NCBI GenBank assembly: GCA_009929055.1
Contig: SABI01000117.1
Span: forward strand, 1 to 7,601
DNA: 7,601 bases
Direction: 5' to 3'
Origin: Spirochaetia bacterium
Lineage (GTDB): Bacteria > Spirochaetota > Spirochaetia > Sphaerochaetales > Sphaerochaetaceae
A program made the translations under genes and the position numbers. The notes beneath the pieces are model-generated. The model did not search any database. It was not told the origin of the DNA and saw only the letters and a program-made list of their open reading frames with translations. Of this stretch, positions 6,306 through 7,601 are shown one piece after another (positions within the stretch are counted from its first letter, which is position 1; each line of letters starts with the position of its first letter).

Positions 6306-6347
6306 AACTAAGGGACTTTTCTCTTTTGAGAAGAGCCCCTTAGTTTT
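6306..6347 (+). terminator. Long hairpin, probable second terminator
   Basis: AACTAAGGG (6306-6314) pairs with CCCTTAGTT (6337-6345). After one A/C mismatch the stem continues for eight pairs, including one G-U (6316-6323 with 6328-6335), to a TTTT loop. Only TTTTGG follows, a short U tract. It is the longest stem in the window. Confidence 0.55.
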
Positions 6348-6366
6348 GGTGAGCCAACTTTTTCCC

Positions 6367-6410
6367 AAAAAAAACGTAGGATCATCCTTTAAGAGGAATC
6401 ACCTACGTTT
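6367..6410 (-). terminator. Intrinsic terminator of the tRNA operon
   Basis: On the minus strand, AAACGTAGG (6410-6402) pairs perfectly with CCTACGTTT (6380-6372). The run of Ts continues to 6367, giving eight Ts in all. It begins 2 bp after the tRNA-Gly gene, the expected place for the end of the tRNA transcript. Confidence 0.85.
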
Positions 6411-6411
6411 A

Positions 6412-6483
6412 AGCGAAAGACGGGATTTGAACCCGCGACATCCACCTTGGCAAGGTGGAGCTCTACCACTGAGCTACTTTCGC
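6412..6483 (-). tRNA. tRNA-Gly (GCC)
   Basis: The minus strand folds into a full cloverleaf: acceptor GCGAAAG with CTTTCGC, D stem GCTC/GAGC, anticodon stem CCACC/GGTGG around TTGCCAA, and T arm GCGGG-TTCAAAT-CCCGT. The anticodon is GCC. The discriminator base is T, as expected for glycine. CCA is not encoded. It is the last tRNA of the operon. Confidence 0.96.
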
Positions 6484-6503
6484 AAGAAAGTCGCGAAGAA
6501 ATC

Positions 6504-6584
6504 TGCGAGAGGAGGGACTTGAACCCTCACACCAAAGGTACTAGATCCTAAGTCTAGCGTGTCTGCCAATTCCACCACTCTCGC
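6504..6584 (-). tRNA. tRNA-Leu (TAG)
   Basis: A class II tRNA of 81 nt. The acceptor GCGAGAG pairs with CTCTCGC, the anticodon stem CTAGA/TCTAG encloses CTTAGGA (anticodon TAG), and there is a long variable arm with an ACC/GGT stem. The T arm is GAGGG-TTCAAGT-CCCTC and the discriminator is A. CCA is not encoded. Confidence 0.96.
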
Positions 6585-6598
6585 TAGTGGTCTTTATA

Positions 6599-6671
6599 TG
6601 AGCCGCAAAGGATTCGAACCTTTGACCCGCAGATTAAGAGTCTGCTGCTCTACCAACTGAGCTAGCGGCCC
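6599..6671 (-). tRNA. tRNA-Lys (CTT)
   Basis: The acceptor GGGCCGC pairs with GCGGCTC (one G-U), the anticodon stem GCAGA/TCTGC encloses CTCTTAA (anticodon CTT), and the T arm is AAAGG-TTCGAAT-CCTTT. Discriminator A; CCA not encoded. CTT is the second lysine isoacceptor, so a TTT species must lie elsewhere. Confidence 0.96.
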
Positions 6672-6678
6672 TGGAAGT

Positions 6679-6752
<74 letters not shown>

Positions 6753-6777
6753 ATAACTCACCATTAAAATGGCTAAG

Positions 6778-6850
6778 GGTGGATGACGGGGCTCGAACCC
6801 GCAACAACAAGATCCACAATCTTGTGCTCTACCTTTGAACTACATCCACC
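6778..6850 (-). tRNA. tRNA-His (GTG)
   Basis: The acceptor GTGGATG pairs with CATCCAC. The extra 5' G (G-1, at 6850) opposite C73 (6778) is the histidine identity pair. The anticodon stem CAAGA/TCTTG encloses TTGTGGA (anticodon GTG), and the T arm is GCGGG-TTCGAGC-CCCGT. CCA not encoded. It is the first tRNA of the operon. Confidence 0.96.
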
Positions 6851-6895
6851 ATGACTAAATTTCCACATATAGAAAGTGTAATTCAACGTTCTGTA

Positions 6896-6923
6896 ATCTG
6901 CCCTAAATAGGCCATTTTGTCAA
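6896..6923 (-). promoter_or_regulatory. Candidate promoter of the tRNA operon
   Basis: The minus strand has a perfect TTGACA (6923-6918) and, after 16 nt, a weak -10 (CAGATT, 6901-6896). Transcription would start about 38 nt before tRNA-His. It lies between the upstream gene's stop and the first tRNA. The weak -10 keeps confidence moderate, and read-through from the upstream gene is also possible because no terminator separates them. Confidence 0.45.
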
Positions 6924-6943
6924 GACCTTACCGCTTTTAGTCT

Positions 6944-7601
6944 TCAAAATTGGTCAGTTTTTCTTTTAATCTTTAGAATAGCAAACACTCTTTTATAGTC
7001 AAGTTCTTTCTCCTCAAAGTTTTCACAAAGATTTGAAATAATCTTATCCAAGTCAATATCTTTCTCAAGATAGGTATTATAACTTCCTCTTATATATTTT
7101 TCAATCATTGTTGGAGTAAATATTCTTTTATTTGTACGTGTTAATGTTTCTACTTCAATCATCATCCCATAATCTTCTACTGCTTTATGGATATCTTCTA
7201 TTTTCCAGTTAGTCACTAAGCTTCCTGTGCTACTATACAATTTTTTTTCAGCTAGTTCGAGTCTATTTTTAATTTCACTGTCTGTTACATAGCTCGATAA
7301 TCTTGAAGAAAGGTAAGGAAGAATTTGAGCAACAACAATCACCCCATTGTTACTAAGAAGAATTTTTAATCTTGATAATAGAGAAATTGATTCCTCAAGT
7401 TTGGTAAATGGGTTCATCATTACAATTTTATCATAGGTATGCTCTTCTTTAAAAGAATCAATGCTCGTGATAAGAAGTATAGGACGAAGCAACTCATCAA
7501 GGGTTTGAGAATAATCAAGCAAGTATTGATATTGCTGTTGTGTTTCACAAAGATTTGAAATAATCTTATCCAAGTCAATATCTTTCTCAAGATAGGTATT
7601 A
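6944..7601 (-). CDS. C-terminal part of a protein with a methyltransferase-like domain, probably a RarA (MgsA)-type ATPase fusion (5' end outside window)
   Basis: The frame is open to the right edge and ends at a TGA (6946-6944), giving 218 visible residues. A TTG at 7573 could mimic a start, but coding continues upstream of it. The visible part resembles the end of a class I SAM-methyltransferase fold: a strand with YDKIVMMNPF, then LLSNNGVIVVAQILPYLSSRL, then LVTNWKIEDIHKAV and RIFTPTMIEKYI, closing with RVFAILKIKRK. From memory this pattern matches the C-terminal domain fused to RarA-like AAA ATPases in some anaerobes. The AAA part would lie outside the window, so this is inference. The glycine-rich SAM-binding loop is not visible, so activity is uncertain. 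The protein repeats a 19-residue segment (around LDKIISNLCE) at both ends of the visible part, encoded by an exact 59-bp DNA repeat. Confidence 0.6.
   Translation of the reverse strand, partial: NTYLEKDIDLDKIISNLCETQQQYQYLLDYSQTLDELLRPILLITSIDSFKEEHTYDKIVMMNPFTKLEESISLLSRLKILLSNNGVIVVAQILPYLSSRLSSYVTDSEIKNRLELAEKKLYSSTGSLVTNWKIEDIHKAVEDYGMMIEVETLTRTNKRIFTPTMIEKYIRGSYNTYLEKDIDLDKIISNLCENFEEKELDYKRVFAILKIKRKTDQF
7021..7079 (+). repeat. Exact direct repeat, copy 1 (59 bp)
   Basis: Begins TTTCACAAAG and ends TAGGTATTA. It is identical base for base to 7543-7601, with an offset of 522 bp. It lies near the 3' end of the minus-strand gene and encodes residues around EKDIDLDKIISNLCE. The bases just before it differ from copy 2. 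Confidence 0.97.
7543..7601 (+). repeat. Exact direct repeat, copy 2 (59 bp, reaches window edge)
   Basis: Identical to 7021-7079 over its whole length and in the same reading frame (522 bp is 174 codons). It is cut by the window edge, so the true length may be greater. Confidence 0.97.

Noticed and set aside
7571..7573. TTG as the start of the right-end gene
   Set aside because: The frame stays open to the edge, and the same TTG codon is internal leucine in repeat copy 1.

Overview
The window is about 38% G+C by eye and looks like one stretch of a low-GC bacterial chromosome. It has purine-rich ribosome binding sites of the AAGGAG type, tightly packed genes and tRNA genes with no encoded CCA. 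An anaerobe is likely, because the CBS/HATPase + DRTGG-type + PHP trio is a set known mainly from anaerobes, often beside [FeFe]-hydrogenase genes. I favour a spirochaete, with a clostridium-like Firmicute as the alternative. No rRNA or marker gene here settles it.

Layout, left to right. (1) Bases 1-102 are the last 33 codons of an unidentified plus-strand gene. It overlaps by 4 bp, tail to tail, with the next gene. (2) A minus-strand operon runs from 3389 down to 99: a MATE-family efflux pump with a GTG start, an RluA-family pseudouridine synthase 36 bp later, and an M29 metallo-aminopeptidase whose ATG directly abuts the preceding TAA. (3) A 158-bp divergent control region (3390-3547) holds a good minus-strand promoter, an inverted repeat, and possible plus-strand promoters very close to the next start. 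(4) A plus-strand operon, 3548-5550, encodes a CBS-pair protein fused to a GHKL ATPase of the anti-sigma-factor kind, a 110-residue DRTGG-type protein and a PHP-domain phosphoesterase. Gaps are 19 and 4 bp. (5) An AT-rich intergenic stretch of about 400 bp carries promoters for (6), a small secreted protein of 83 residues that I do not recognise. (7) Bases 6273-6410 hold three successive hairpins between convergent units. The last is a clear intrinsic terminator for (8), a minus-strand tRNA operon reading His-Arg-Lys-Leu-Gly. (9) The right end carries the C-terminal part of a minus-strand protein with a methyltransferase-like domain, probably the tail of a RarA-type ATPase fusion. It is open to the window edge.

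Two points deserve attention. First, the last 59 bases of the window are an exact direct copy of bases 7021-7079. The offset is 522 bp (174 codons), in frame inside gene (9). This is either a real in-frame tandem duplication or an assembly loop at a contig end. Second, the CBS-HATPase/DRTGG/PHP operon looks like a signalling module that senses adenylates or energy state, found here without a hydrogenase or a sigma factor inside the window.
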